From the NCBI GenBank assembly GCA_003157715.1, contig PMKK01000044.1, forward strand, positions 2,204-35,699: a stretch of 33,496 nucleotides of DNA. The letters run 5' to 3'. The notes below the pieces were generated by a model. The model saw only the letters and a program-made list of their open reading frames with translations, was not told the DNA's origin and searched no databases. This document shows, one piece after another, positions 1 to 7,812 of the stretch (positions within the stretch are counted from its first letter, which is position 1; each line of letters opens with the position of its first letter). The DNA comes from Actinomycetota bacterium. Lineage in GTDB: Bacteria > Actinomycetota > Thermoleophilia > UBA2241. The translations under genes and the position numbers were made by a program.

Positions 1-1
1 C

Positions 2-430
2 CTCATCCAGACGCTCATCATCGTGGGCCTGGCGCTGCTCGTGGGCGGACGGTTCGGCGGCGGCGTGGCCGGCGCGCTCGTGCTGATCGCCGTTTCGACC
101 CTGCTGTCGATCGGCGTCGCCTCGCTGTCGAACGGCGTCGCCCTGCTGCTGCGCAAGGAGGAGTCAGTGATCGCCGCGATCAACATGATCCTGCTGCCGC
201 TGATCTTCCTGTCGTCGGCCTTTCTGCAGCAGAACCTGGCGCCGCGGTGGATCCAGGACATCGCCCGCTACAACCCGGCCAACTGGGCGATCGAGGCGGG
301 TCGCACCGCGCTCTCCAGCAACGCCACGGCGCACACGGTGCTCACGCACACGCTCTATCTGGCCGTCTTCGCCGTCGTCTGCACGTTCCTCGCCACGCGG
401 GCGTTTCGCTCCTACCAGCGCTCCGTGTGA
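2..430 (+). CDS. ABC-2 type transporter permease, C-terminal part
   Basis: This is the 3' end of a gene that begins before the window; the frame is open from base 2 to the TGA at 428-430. The roughly 142 visible residues hold three or four hydrophobic segments and the typical end of a drug-export (DrrB-like) ABC-2 permease. They include a long Ala/Val/Leu helix, the block NMILLPLIFLSSAFL, and the motif YNPANWAIEAGR, which matches the conserved 'NP' loop before the last membrane helix in this family. It would form the membrane channel of an ABC exporter, with the ATPase gene probably just upstream outside the window. The substrate cannot be told from the sequence. The ABC-2 family call is secure; the drug-export role is inference. 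Confidence 0.85.
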   Translation, partial: LIQTLIIVGLALLVGGRFGGGVAGALVLIAVSTLLSIGVASLSNGVALLLRKEESVIAAINMILLPLIFLSSAFLQQNLAPRWIQDIARYNPANWAIEAGRTALSSNATAHTVLTHTLYLAVFAVVCTFLATRAFRSYQRSV

Positions 431-583
431 ACGCGCTGTCCGGTGCGCACGAAGCTCAGGGAGCGGGCACGTGACAGACTGGGAGACCGGTCCAAGGCCC
501 CGGTGGCGGCCTCGGCGGCGGCCCCGCCGCCGCCGCGCCGCCGCCGCCGGACGCTGGCGAAGGCCCGGGCTGGCCGTGACGCT

Positions 584-634
584 ACGACGGCCCGGGTCGA
601 CTGTGGCGCCGACGACGGCCCGGGTCGACCGTGG
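584..634. repeat. Two direct copies of a 23-bp element
   Basis: The element (core ACGACGGCCCGGGTCGAC) occurs at 584-606 and 612-634 with a 28-bp period and one mismatch. It lies in the gene-free stretch and has no coding explanation. Confidence 0.8.
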
Positions 635-726
635 ACATCCTCACTGCTCCCGCGCCCGCGCAACGACAAACGGTGCTCTAACAGAGCGTCTGTCGGGTAC
701 CATGAAAACAGAGCGGAGCCCGGACG

Positions 727-770
727 TGTGCGGGACGAAGGCTTCAGGGTCGTAAACCGCTGTGGGGAGG
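727..770 (+). other. 16S rRNA-like segment (helix 16-17 region)
   Basis: The bases from about 727 to 770 read very much like the 16S rRNA stretch around E. coli positions 400-445. Recognisable blocks are GTGCGGGACGAAGG, CTTC, GGGTCGTAAACCGCTGT and GGGGAGG. The flanks do not continue as 16S; the universal 530-loop sequence is absent. It may be a decayed rRNA fragment, a structured RNA that happens to resemble it, or an assembly scar. The judgement is from memory of 16S sequences, without an alignment. Confidence 0.45.
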
Positions 771-920
771 TCACTCCTCCAAAGAAACGCTCGGCCGTGC
801 GCAAGCTGCCTGCAGCAGGCGCGCCGCCCAGTGACCGCACCGGTCTCCGCTCACTTCTCCTGCGCTTGCGTGCTCTTGCGCAGCCACGGGACTCCGATCA
901 CTCCCCGGCGGGCGCCAAAG

Positions 921-2024
921 CTACAGCAGGCCGCTGAAGTTCCCGGTCCCCCAGGGCGACGCGGCTACCGCGTCGGCCACGGCGATGGCGTTGTCGCCCG
1001 CCCGCAGGGCCGCGAGAATGCCCCCGTAGTAGCCGTTGTGCAGGGTGGAGATGGTGGCCAGAAAGCCTTGGGTCCAGCTCCGGTAAGCCTTCACGCCGAC
1101 CGAGTTCATCGACGTGGCGCCCGGCTCCGGCATGGTCGTGTTGAGCGGGTTGTAGTGGGCCGAGTTATGCCAGTGGCCGCCCTCCGCGAGCTCCCAGGCC
1201 GTGATCGCCGCGACGTTCTGCGAGGTGAGCGGCATGTGGATCTGCTGGAGCAGCGCCTTGGCCCAGGTGAGCGGCGTGTAGTGACCGGACAACCGCACCG
1301 GCGAGACGAGCCCGCCGCCGCCCTTGGCGGGCTTCTGCTGATCGAGGACCTTCTGGATCTTGGCGGTGAGGTCGTCGAGGATGGCGCGCCGCTGAGCGAT
1401 CTTGTCGGACATCGAAAGCTGCTGCTCGTCGACGCGCGTCTGAGCGGCCTGCGAGTCCGCGCGCTGGGTCGTCAGGGCGTTCGCCAGCCGGGCGATCCGC
1501 GAGTTCAAACGGGCGAGACCGCTGTTGTCGCGCTGGTCCTGCTGGGCCAGCCGCCGGAAGAAGGTGACCTGGGTCTGCAGCTGAGTGAAGGTCGCCGACG
1601 CCGCCAGCACGTCGACGAGCGAGTACGAGCCCATCTTGTACATGGCCGCCAGTCTGGCGCCCACGACGGCACTCTGATGGTCGAGCGCCGTCTGCGACTG
1701 AGAGAGCTGAAGGCGTGTCTGCGAGAGTGAGAGATCGACGGCGTTGAGCGCGGCGACCGCGTCGTCGTAGCGCGCCCGGATGGCCCGCATCTGGAGCTCG
1801 AGGTGGGCCATCTGCCGGCGCTGCCCGAGGGCCGCCGCCTCGAGGCCCTTGAGCGTGGTCGGCGTACGCACGGCGACGATCACGGTCGGTGCGGCCAGGG
1901 CGCGGCTGGGGCAGACGAGCGCCGCGGACAGGAGCGCGGTGAACGGGAGGGCGGCGGTGGCGGTCGCCAAGGCGGCCGCCACCGCCGCCCTCACCAGCCG
2001 TCTGTTCGCGCGCCACTCCATCAT
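921..2024 (-). CDS. Secreted coiled-coil protein with a C-terminal lysozyme-fold domain
   Basis: Probable cell-wall hydrolase or scaffold, 367 aa from the ATG at 2024. That start gives a classic signal peptide: charged MMEWRANRR, a hydrophobic core, then an Ala-rich cleavage region near residue 45. Residues about 60-240 are a long heptad-rich coiled coil of the PcsB/NlpC-partner type. After a Gly/Lys linker, residues about 250-367 resemble a lysozyme-like domain, with WELAEGGHW supplying a candidate catalytic Glu and NPLNTT and YRSWTQGF as family-like blocks. Coiled coil plus hydrolase is the usual architecture of division-associated peptidoglycan hydrolases. An upstream start (2189) exists but would bury the signal peptide. 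The gene is divergent from the aminopeptidase gene. The catalytic call is moderate, secretion and coiled coil are strong. Confidence 0.75.
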   Translation of the reverse strand: MMEWRANRRLVRAAVAAALATATAALPFTALLSAALVCPSRALAAPTVIVAVRTPTTLKGLEAAALGQRRQMAHLELQMRAIRARYDDAVAALNAVDLSLSQTRLQLSQSQTALDHQSAVVGARLAAMYKMGSYSLVDVLAASATFTQLQTQVTFFRRLAQQDQRDNSGLARLNSRIARLANALTTQRADSQAAQTRVDEQQLSMSDKIAQRRAILDDLTAKIQKVLDQQKPAKGGGGLVSPVRLSGHYTPLTWAKALLQQIHMPLTSQNVAAITAWELAEGGHWHNSAHYNPLNTTMPEPGATSMNSVGVKAYRSWTQGFLATISTLHNGYYGGILAALRAGDNAIAVADAVAASPWGTGNFSGLL

Positions 2025-2205
2025 GTGGTGTATCGGCCCCTGGTGAAGGGCCTTTAGGCCGGGCGGCGACGATCGGCGGCGGGCGACATCGGCGGTGGCG
2101 TGACGGAGTGATATCGTGACCCCGTCGGAAGCACGAGCGGACGGACCGACGGACGGACGCGGCAGACACCGCCGGCTTGGGGCCGGCACGGCAAGCGGAG
2201 TTGCT

Positions 2206-3450
2206 ATGACTCAGGGAGAGGGCTCGTCTCGCGCACACGGTATCGACGAAGCCGACCTGCGCCGCTACGCCGACCTCATCCTGCGCTGTGGGGTGAACAT
2301 CGAAGAGGGCCAGAAGGTCCTGATCACGGGTGACGTCGAGCACGCCTACCTGATCGCCGCTCTCGCCGAGCGGGCCTACGCCAACGGGGCCAGCCTCGCC
2401 GAGACCTTCTACTTCGACGACCGGGTGCTGGCCGCCCAGGCGAGCGGCGCTCCCACCGACGCCCTCGCCGTCGCGGTGCCCGGCTGGTTCGAGGCCATGT
2501 ATCAGACCGTGATCGACGAACGCTGGGCGCGCATCCGCACGCTCGGCGATCCGCTTGACGATCCCTTCGCCGGCGCTCCGCCGGCCCGCGCCTCGGCGCT
2601 GCAGACGGCCGTCGCGCAGCCCTCCTACCGCACGATCAAGGCGCGTATCAACTGGAGCCTGTGCGCGTGTCCCACGCCGGCCTGGGCGCGACGCATCTAC
2701 GGGGAGCCCGACGTCGAACGGCTGTGGCGCGACCTGTGGTTTGCCGTGCGGTTAGACGAAGCCGACCCGATCGCCGCCTGGACGGCTCGCCGCGACGAGC
2801 TCGTGGCACGGGCGGCACGGCTGGACGAGAGCGGCTTCGCGGGCCTGCGCTTTCGCGGCGGGGGCACCGACCTTTTCGTTCCGCTGCACGCCGACACGCG
2901 CTGGCAGCCGGCCTGGATGACCACGAGCTGGGGCCGCGGCTTTCTCTGCAACCTGCCCAGCGAGGAGATCTACGTCTCTCCCGACTTCAGGGGTGTGAGC
3001 GGCACCGCCGTCGTGACCCGCCCGGTCACGGTCGGCGGGGCGCTCGTCACCGATCTCGTGCTGCGCTTCGCCGGGGGACGTATCGTCGAGGTCGCGGCCT
3101 CCGCCAACGTCGACGCCGTGCGCTCGAGCATCGCCGAGGACCGCGGGGCGAGCCGCCTCGGCGAGGTGGCGCTGGTCGACGCCTCGTCACGAGTCGGTCG
3201 GCTGGGCATCGTCTTCAAGGAGACCCTGCTCGACGAAAACGCCGCCTGCCACATCGCCTGGGGCGCTGCCATCCACGACTCGTTTCGCGACGGTCTGCCC
3301 GACGACGCGGCCGCTCTCGAGGAGCGCGGCGTGAACGAGTCCGACGTTCACCAGGACGTCATGATCGGCGGACCCGAGGTCGCGGTCTCGGGCCTGACGG
3401 CTGCCGGCGACGAGGTGCCCGTGCTGACCGGCGAACGCTGGCAGATCTAG
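2206..3450 (+). CDS. Family M29 aminopeptidase (AmpS/aminopeptidase T type)
   Basis: Metal-dependent aminopeptidase that removes N-terminal residues from peptides in the cytoplasm; 414 aa, the normal length. The expected M29 metal ligands can be placed: Glu253/254 in LPSEEIYVSP, Glu320 in GEVALVD, His349 in DENAACHIAWG, and His382 and Asp384 in ESDVHQDVMIGG. Spacing matches T. aquaticus aminopeptidase T. The start at 2206 is chosen because GCGGAG lies seven bases upstream and the protein then begins just before the family's N-terminal helix (DLRRYADLILRCGVNI); the frame is open further upstream without good signals. Its stop codon overlaps the stop of the convergent ABC exporter gene in the tetranucleotide CTAG. 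Confidence 0.93.
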   Translation: MTQGEGSSRAHGIDEADLRRYADLILRCGVNIEEGQKVLITGDVEHAYLIAALAERAYANGASLAETFYFDDRVLAAQASGAPTDALAVAVPGWFEAMYQTVIDERWARIRTLGDPLDDPFAGAPPARASALQTAVAQPSYRTIKARINWSLCACPTPAWARRIYGEPDVERLWRDLWFAVRLDEADPIAAWTARRDELVARAARLDESGFAGLRFRGGGTDLFVPLHADTRWQPAWMTTSWGRGFLCNLPSEEIYVSPDFRGVSGTAVVTRPVTVGGALVTDLVLRFAGGRIVEVAASANVDAVRSSIAEDRGASRLGEVALVDASSRVGRLGIVFKETLLDENAACHIAWGAAIHDSFRDGLPDDAAALEERGVNESDVHQDVMIGGPEVAVSGLTAAGDEVPVLTGERWQI

Positions 3451-5345
3451 GCTGCCCCCTCGTCGAGCTCGGTCGTGGGAGCGTCCTGGCCGCGAAACTG
3501 CGTGGCGTGCAGCTCGGCGTAGAGGCCGCCGGCGGCGATCAGCTCGTCGTGGCGGCCACGCTCGACGATACGGCCCTCGCTCAGCACGAGGATCTGGTCG
3601 GCGTCGCGCACGGTCGAGAGACGGTGGGCGATGACCAGTGAGGTGCGCCCCGTGAGGGCCGCTTTGAGGGCTCGCTGCACGGCCACCTCGGACTCCGAAT
3701 CGAGGTGGGCGGTCGCTTCGTCCAAGACCACGATGTCGGGCGCCTTGAGCAGCAGCCGGGCGATGGCGAGGCGCTGCTTCTCTCCGCCCGACAAGCGGTA
3801 GCCGCGATCGCCCACGACGGTGTCGAGCCCGTCGGGCAGCGCCTCGATGAGCGGCAGGATCTGGGCTCCGCGCAGGGCCTCGATGAGCTCGCCGTCGCCC
3901 GCCTCGGGCTTGGCGTAGAGCAGGTTGGCGCGGATCGAGTCGTGGAAGAGGTGCACGTCCTGGGTGACCATGCCGATCGTCTGGCGCAGCGACTCGAAGC
4001 TCGCCTCGCGCACGTCGACACCGTCGACGCGCACCGCCCCGGAGCGCACGTCGTAAAGGCGCGGCACGAGCTGGCTGATCGTGGTCTTGCCGGCGCCCGA
4101 CGGGCCCACCAGGGCCACGAGCTGCCCGGGCTCGGCGCTGAAGCTCACGTCGCGCAGCACCTCCTGGCTGGGCGTGTCGTTCAGCACGGCCACCGACTCG
4201 AGCGAGGCCAGTGAGACCTCGCTGCTGGTCGGATACGAGAAGCGCACGTGGTCGAACTCGATGCGCGCCGGGCCGCGCGGCACGGCGGTGGCATCGGGCC
4301 GTTCGGTGACCATCGGCTCGAGGTCGAGCACCTCGAAGACCCGGTCGAACGATACCAGCGCCGTCATGATGTCGACGTTGATGTTGGAGAGCGCCGTGAG
4401 CGGGCCGTAGAGTCGGTTCAGGTAGGCCACCAGGGCCACGACGGTGCCGACGCTGAGCGTGTGGTTGACCGCCATCACGCCGCCCCAGCCGTAGACCAGC
4501 GCCGTCGCCAGCGCCGCGGTGAGCAGCAGGGCGACAAAGAAGAAACGCGCGTAGATCGCCTGCACGATGTCGATGTCGCGCACGCGCGCCGCCTTCTTGC
4601 CGAAGGCGGCGCTCTCGGCGCCGGGGCGACCGAACAGCTTGACGAGCAGGGCGCCGGCGACGTTGAAGCGCTCGACCATGCCGTTGTTCATCTCGGCGGT
4701 GAGCTCGTAGCGCTCGCGCGTGATCGACTGCAGGCGGCGGCCGAGCCAGCGCGCCGGCAGCAGGAACGCCGGCAGCATGGCGAGCGCCACGAGCGTGAGC
4801 TGCCACGAGAGGAAGAACATGATGACCAGCACGATGGCGACGCTGATGAGGTTGCCGATCACGCTTGAAAGCACGTCGGTGAAGGCCTCCTGGGCGCCGG
4901 TCACGTCGTTGTTCAGGCGGCTCACCAGGGCGCCCGTCTGCGTGCGCATGAAGAAGGCCAGCGGCATGCGCTGCACGTGATCGAAGACCCTGGTGCGCAT
5001 GTCGCAGATGAGGTACTCGCCGACGCGCGCGCTGATGAAGCGCTCTACCAGAGTCAGGCCGGCGTCGGCGAGAGCAAGACCGGCGACCAGAAAGGCGAGC
5101 GCCACGATGAGACCGGAGTCCTTGCCGCCGATGCCCTTGTTGATGATCTCGCGGTAGATCAGCGGGTTGGCCGCGCTGACGGCGGCGTCGATCACGACGA
5201 GGATGAGGAAGACGATCAGCAGCCGCTTGTAGGGTCGCACCCAGGCGAGGATGCGGCGCGTGGTGCCCTTGGGCACCTTCTCGTCCTGGACGGCCTGGTC
5301 GCGGCGCAGCGAACGCAGCGCCGTGAAGCCGCCGGGCCCCATCAT
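3447..5345 (-). CDS. ABC exporter, fused membrane and ATPase domains
   Basis: Half-transporter of 632 aa, type IV (MsbA/LmrA-like) fold, expected to work as a homodimer or heterodimer in the inner membrane. Residues about 45-340 hold six membrane helices with the family blocks YLICDMRTRVFDHVQRMPLA and GALVSRLNNDV. The ATPase domain carries Walker A GPSGAGKTT, signature LSGGEKQR, Walker B IVVLDEAT and switch IAHRL. About 17 residues between the domains (SSEVSLASLESVAVLND) form a small insertion in the first strands of the ATPase domain. The start overlaps the MarR stop in ATGA (5342-5345), so translation is coupled and the MarR protein is the likely regulator. The exported compound is unknown; drug or lipid export is inference. 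Confidence 0.95.
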   Translation of the reverse strand: MMGPGGFTALRSLRRDQAVQDEKVPKGTTRRILAWVRPYKRLLIVFLILVVIDAAVSAANPLIYREIINKGIGGKDSGLIVALAFLVAGLALADAGLTLVERFISARVGEYLICDMRTRVFDHVQRMPLAFFMRTQTGALVSRLNNDVTGAQEAFTDVLSSVIGNLISVAIVLVIMFFLSWQLTLVALAMLPAFLLPARWLGRRLQSITRERYELTAEMNNGMVERFNVAGALLVKLFGRPGAESAAFGKKAARVRDIDIVQAIYARFFFVALLLTAALATALVYGWGGVMAVNHTLSVGTVVALVAYLNRLYGPLTALSNINVDIMTALVSFDRVFEVLDLEPMVTERPDATAVPRGPARIEFDHVRFSYPTSSEVSLASLESVAVLNDTPSQEVLRDVSFSAEPGQLVALVGPSGAGKTTISQLVPRLYDVRSGAVRVDGVDVREASFESLRQTIGMVTQDVHLFHDSIRANLLYAKPEAGDGELIEALRGAQILPLIEALPDGLDTVVGDRGYRLSGGEKQRLAIARLLLKAPDIVVLDEATAHLDSESEVAVQRALKAALTGRTSLVIAHRLSTVRDADQILVLSEGRIVERGRHDELIAAGGLYAELHATQFRGQDAPTTELDEGAA

Positions 5346-5932
5346 GCCGGTGCTTCCGGGTCTCGCGCGGGGGCGGCGGAGTCGATCGCGGAGCCGTCCG
5401 CGGGTCCTGTCGCGCCGCTTACGGGTTCGGCGGCGCCGTCCGCGGGTCCGGACCTGCGGCTGTTCAAGACCGTGAGCAGTCCGAAGAGCTGTTCGCGTTG
5501 CGGGGCGGTGAGGCGGGCGAAGAGCTCTTCGGCGCCGGCTCGCCGAGCGCGGCCGAGGCGCTCGAGAAGGGCCTCGCCGTCGGCGGTCAGACCGACAAGC
5601 ACCGAGCGACGGTCGTCGGGGTCGGCTTGCCGGCCGGCGAGCCCGGCGATCTCGAGCGCGTCGACCATGGTCGTAGCCGACCGGGGCACGACCTCGAGGC
5701 GGGCGGCGAGTTCACCGATGCGCACGGGCGCGCCGGCGCGCGCCAGCAGGCGCAAGGCGCGCGCCTGGCCGAAGGTGAGCCCCAGCGGCTCGAGCTCGCG
5801 TCGCGCGGCTCGCCGCAGGCGCCACGAGGCGCAGGTCAGAAGCTCGGTGAGCTGCTGAGTGAGGTCGATAGTCTCGGGAGCCGCGTCGAAGATCTCGACG
5901 CCGGGGTCGGGTTGGTCCGCGGTCGTCGTCAT
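5342..5932 (-). CDS. MarR-family transcriptional regulator
   Basis: Winged-helix repressor of 196 aa. The DNA-binding part spans residues about 45-115: recognition helix region RIGELAARLEVVPRSATTMVDALE, then the wing with the hallmark DPDDRRS and VGLTADGEALL. The C-terminal 45 residues are a Pro/Ala/Gly/Asp-rich tail, unlike most MarR proteins. AAGGA lies eight bases before the ATG. It is first in a two-gene operon with the ABC exporter (4-base ATGA overlap). MarR regulators in this arrangement usually repress their own operon until a small ligand, often the exported compound, binds; that role is inferred from context. Confidence 0.92.
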   Translation of the reverse strand: MTTTADQPDPGVEIFDAAPETIDLTQQLTELLTCASWRLRRAARRELEPLGLTFGQARALRLLARAGAPVRIGELAARLEVVPRSATTMVDALEIAGLAGRQADPDDRRSVLVGLTADGEALLERLGRARRAGAEELFARLTAPQREQLFGLLTVLNSRRSGPADGAAEPVSGATGPADGSAIDSAAPARDPEAPA

Positions 5933-5965
5933 GGGCCGGTCCTTGCGGGAGTCTCTGGAGGTGCT

Positions 5966-5978
5966 GACTAAATGAGTC
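5966..5978. promoter_or_regulatory. Candidate MarR operator
   Basis: GACT-AAATG-AGTC is a perfect inverted repeat in an AT-rich patch within an otherwise GC-rich region, 34 bases upstream of the marR-type start. Position and symmetry suit autorepression of the regulator/exporter operon. No binding data; inference. Confidence 0.45.
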
Positions 5979-6031
5979 TACCGCATAGTGAGCCTCTACC
6001 AACATATGTGCCGCCGCGCTCGGCGCGGCCC

Positions 6032-6532
6032 CTACAGCTCGATGCTGCCGGGCAGCGCGCGTGGGTCGGCAAACCAGTCGCGCTCATCGAAATCGCCGTC
6101 GGTGATGGCATCGAGCGCCATCTTCATGTACTTGCCGCGGGCTTCGACGGCGACGACGCCGTCGGCAAGGACGATCTCGCCCGTGCCCTCGAACAGGCGC
6201 GGCGTGTCCCTCGTGATGCGGCCCACCGACCTGATCTCGGCGTCGAGCGGCACCGGCTTGCGAAAGCGCACGGTGATCTCCACGGTCACGCCCCAGGTGT
6301 CGGGGTGGGCGATGGTGATCGCGCGGCCGATCGTCTCGTCCAGAACGGCCGTGGAGATGCCGCCGTGCAGACGGCCGGGGTAGCTCTGATGCTCGTCACG
6401 CGGCCGAAAGACACCCAGCAGCTCGCCGTCGGCGAGCTCGTAGAAGCGGCCGTGCAGACCGGAGCCGTTCTCTGTTCCGCAGACCAGGCAGCGGCGGCTG
6501 ATGTTCTGGGCACGGCACACCTTGCGTTCCAC
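6032..6532 (-). CDS. PaaI-like hotdog thioesterase
   Basis: Probable acyl-CoA thioesterase of the PaaI/4HBT superfamily, 166 aa. It has the hotdog helix motif HGGISTAVLDETIGRA, in which HGG and the Asp line the active site, followed by strands containing VTVEITVRFRKPVP. The N-terminal CLVCGTENGSGLHG block is the signature of the subfamily in which a 'C-x-VCG-x-N' loop precedes the fold. The start is GTG at 6532, chosen for GGAG six bases upstream. It lies 157 bases downstream of the membrane protein gene's stop on the same strand. The physiological acyl-CoA is unknown. Confidence 0.88.
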   Translation of the reverse strand: MERKVCRAQNISRRCLVCGTENGSGLHGRFYELADGELLGVFRPRDEHQSYPGRLHGGISTAVLDETIGRAITIAHPDTWGVTVEITVRFRKPVPLDAEIRSVGRITRDTPRLFEGTGEIVLADGVVAVEARGKYMKMALDAITDGDFDERDWFADPRALPGSIEL

Positions 6533-6608
6533 GGCGGGCTCCGGTTCGATCGAGGTACCGGCTCATCATAGGCGAGACGGCCGCGGGCTGCGCGCCGCTT
6601 CTCGCCGT

Positions 6609-6703
6609 CCGCGGTCGCGCCGGGCGCTCTTCGTAGCGCCGGTCGCCCTGAGTGGCTCCGGCCGCCCTTGGTAGCCCCGGGCGAGACACTAGGCACTCCG
6701 GGC
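6609..6703 (-). repeat. Five 19-bp degenerate tandem repeats containing a stop codon
   Basis: Units at 6609-6627, 6628-6646, 6647-6665, 6666-6684 and 6685-6703 keep an exact 19-bp period. On the minus strand each reads approximately GCGNCCGGNGCYACNAAGG. The last unit contains the final codons and the TAG (6691-6689) of the upstream membrane protein gene. The repeat therefore looks like duplicated gene end that has drifted. Confidence 0.75.
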
Positions 6704-7390
6704 GCGCAGAAGGCCCTGCACGGCCAGTGCCAGCGCGACGAGAAACAGCGCCACCGACGAGCCGCGCACCAGGACGGTGATCTGGTCGGTGTGGCCGAGC
6801 AGCCCCAGCTCGCCGAGGATGTCGTGCCAGTCGTGACCCGATCCGGAGCCGTCGTCGTTGAACAGTGGCAGGACCATGCGCGTGGCATCGTGGACGTAGA
6901 CGGAGACGTTGTTCAGCGACTCTGCCGCCCAGGCGATCGTGACGGTGGCGGCCGCCCGATCGCCGCGCCGCCAGAAGTAGACGCTCACCGCGAGCGGCAG
7001 GGCGACCTGCATGAAAGAGCCGGCGAACTGCTCCCAGATCAGCGGCGACCAGAAGAACACGAGATGACCGAACTCGTGCACTCCCAGGTCGGCGCCCGAG
7101 AGCAGGGGGATCCAGCCGTTTCGCGTGAAGGTGAGCCACGCCAGGCCGCAGGCGACGGCGGCCGCCAGACACCAGCGCAGCGTAGTGGTCCACAAGCCGG
7201 CCGGGCTGCCGAGGGCGCCGCCGGGGATGGCGTCCGCGCCGCGGGTGGCGCGCCCGCCGCGGACGCCGCGCCCGCCGCGGATGCCGCGTCTGGACTCGGC
7301 GGCGCGCAGAGCCTCAGTCCAGTCGTCGAGGTCGGACCTGGCCGGCGCGTGCCGGCTGCTCTCGTCGGTGCCGTTCATAGGAGGGTCCAT
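6689..7390 (-). CDS. Membrane protein with an HEFGH (HExxH) motif
   Basis: Integral membrane protein of about 233 aa, function not recognised. The N-terminal 65 residues are soluble and Arg/Gly-rich, with two copies of an 18-bp unit (7249-7284) encoding GGRGVR-like repeats. Four hydrophobic segments follow. Right after the first, near residue 105, comes GVHEFGHLVFF, a zinc-protease-type HExxH. GHDWHDILGEL near residue 190 could provide further ligands. This recalls M50-type intramembrane metalloproteases, but the usual second motif (N/LDG) is absent, so proteolysis is only a possibility. Starts at 7396 (TTG), 7390 (ATG) and 7378 (ATG) are all in frame without a clear ribosome site; 7390 is a compromise. 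The stop lies in a tandem repeat. Confidence 0.75.
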   Translation of the reverse strand: MDPPMNGTDESSRHAPARSDLDDWTEALRAAESRRGIRGGRGVRGGRATRGADAIPGGALGSPAGLWTTTLRWCLAAAVACGLAWLTFTRNGWIPLLSGADLGVHEFGHLVFFWSPLIWEQFAGSFMQVALPLAVSVYFWRRGDRAAATVTIAWAAESLNNVSVYVHDATRMVLPLFNDDGSGSGHDWHDILGELGLLGHTDQITVLVRGSSVALFLVALALAVQGLLRARSA

Positions 7391-7396
7391 CGGCAA

Positions 7397-7812
7397 CCAT
7401 CGGCGCCGGCTGGACTACCGGCCTACCTGCGCGTCGCCTCAGGCCGGAGCGGACGCCCGCGTTGCCGCGCCGACGTGGCGCTTGCTCGGGTCGCGCCTGC
7501 GCGGCGGATGGGAGAGTCGGGCGAAGGTCAGGGTTGGGGACAGGGGAGCGCCCCGGGTCGCGAGCGACGTGCGCGGCCGTGTTGTCGTGTTGTGCCGCGG
7601 CCGGCAGGAGTCGGCGGAGGCGGGGCCGGGGGTCGAGGGACGTTTCGCAGCGTGAGCGCCATCCGCGGCCTTGGCCGCGGATCCCAACTCTGATTTCGCG
7701 GAGCGCGTCCCGAGCCCCCGGTCCCGCCTCCGCCGGCGACGCGCAGCCGCCCGTGCTTCGGACCCAATCGCGCCCAAGAGCCCGGCACCTTCACGCCGGC
7801 GACCCGCGAACG
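7397..7812. other. Gene-free GC-rich spacer
   Basis: Between the membrane protein gene and the 3' end of apbE I find no supported gene. Open frames on both strands are Arg/Pro/Gly-rich and lack ribosome sites. No clear terminator, repeat or operator was seen. Confidence 0.5.

Larger units (their letters stand above)
431..920. other. Gene-free stretch with stems, a 28-bp repeat and a 16S-like segment
   Basis: No convincing gene lies between the permease stop and the 3' end of the next gene. Open frames here encode Arg/Pro/Ala-rich low-complexity peptides without start signals. From left to right it holds a GC stem GGCGGCGG/CCGCCGCC (514-521 and 524-531), possibly the permease terminator though no T run follows. 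Next come two copies of a 23-bp element (584-606 and 612-634, 28-bp period), overlapping small dyads at 675-687 and 681-693, the 16S-like segment at 727-770, and a GGAGG/CCTCC hairpin at 766-780. Confidence 0.5.

Noticed and set aside
431..920. A c-di-AMP (ydaO) or other cell-wall gene riboswitch
   Set aside because: Considered because a wall hydrolase gene is nearby, but that gene points the other way with its 3' end here, and the conserved ydaO blocks are absent.
7528..7794. 88-codon minus-strand frame in the 7.4-7.8 kb spacer
   Set aside because: Pro/Arg/Gly-rich, no ribosome site, no domain. It cannot be excluded but is unsupported.
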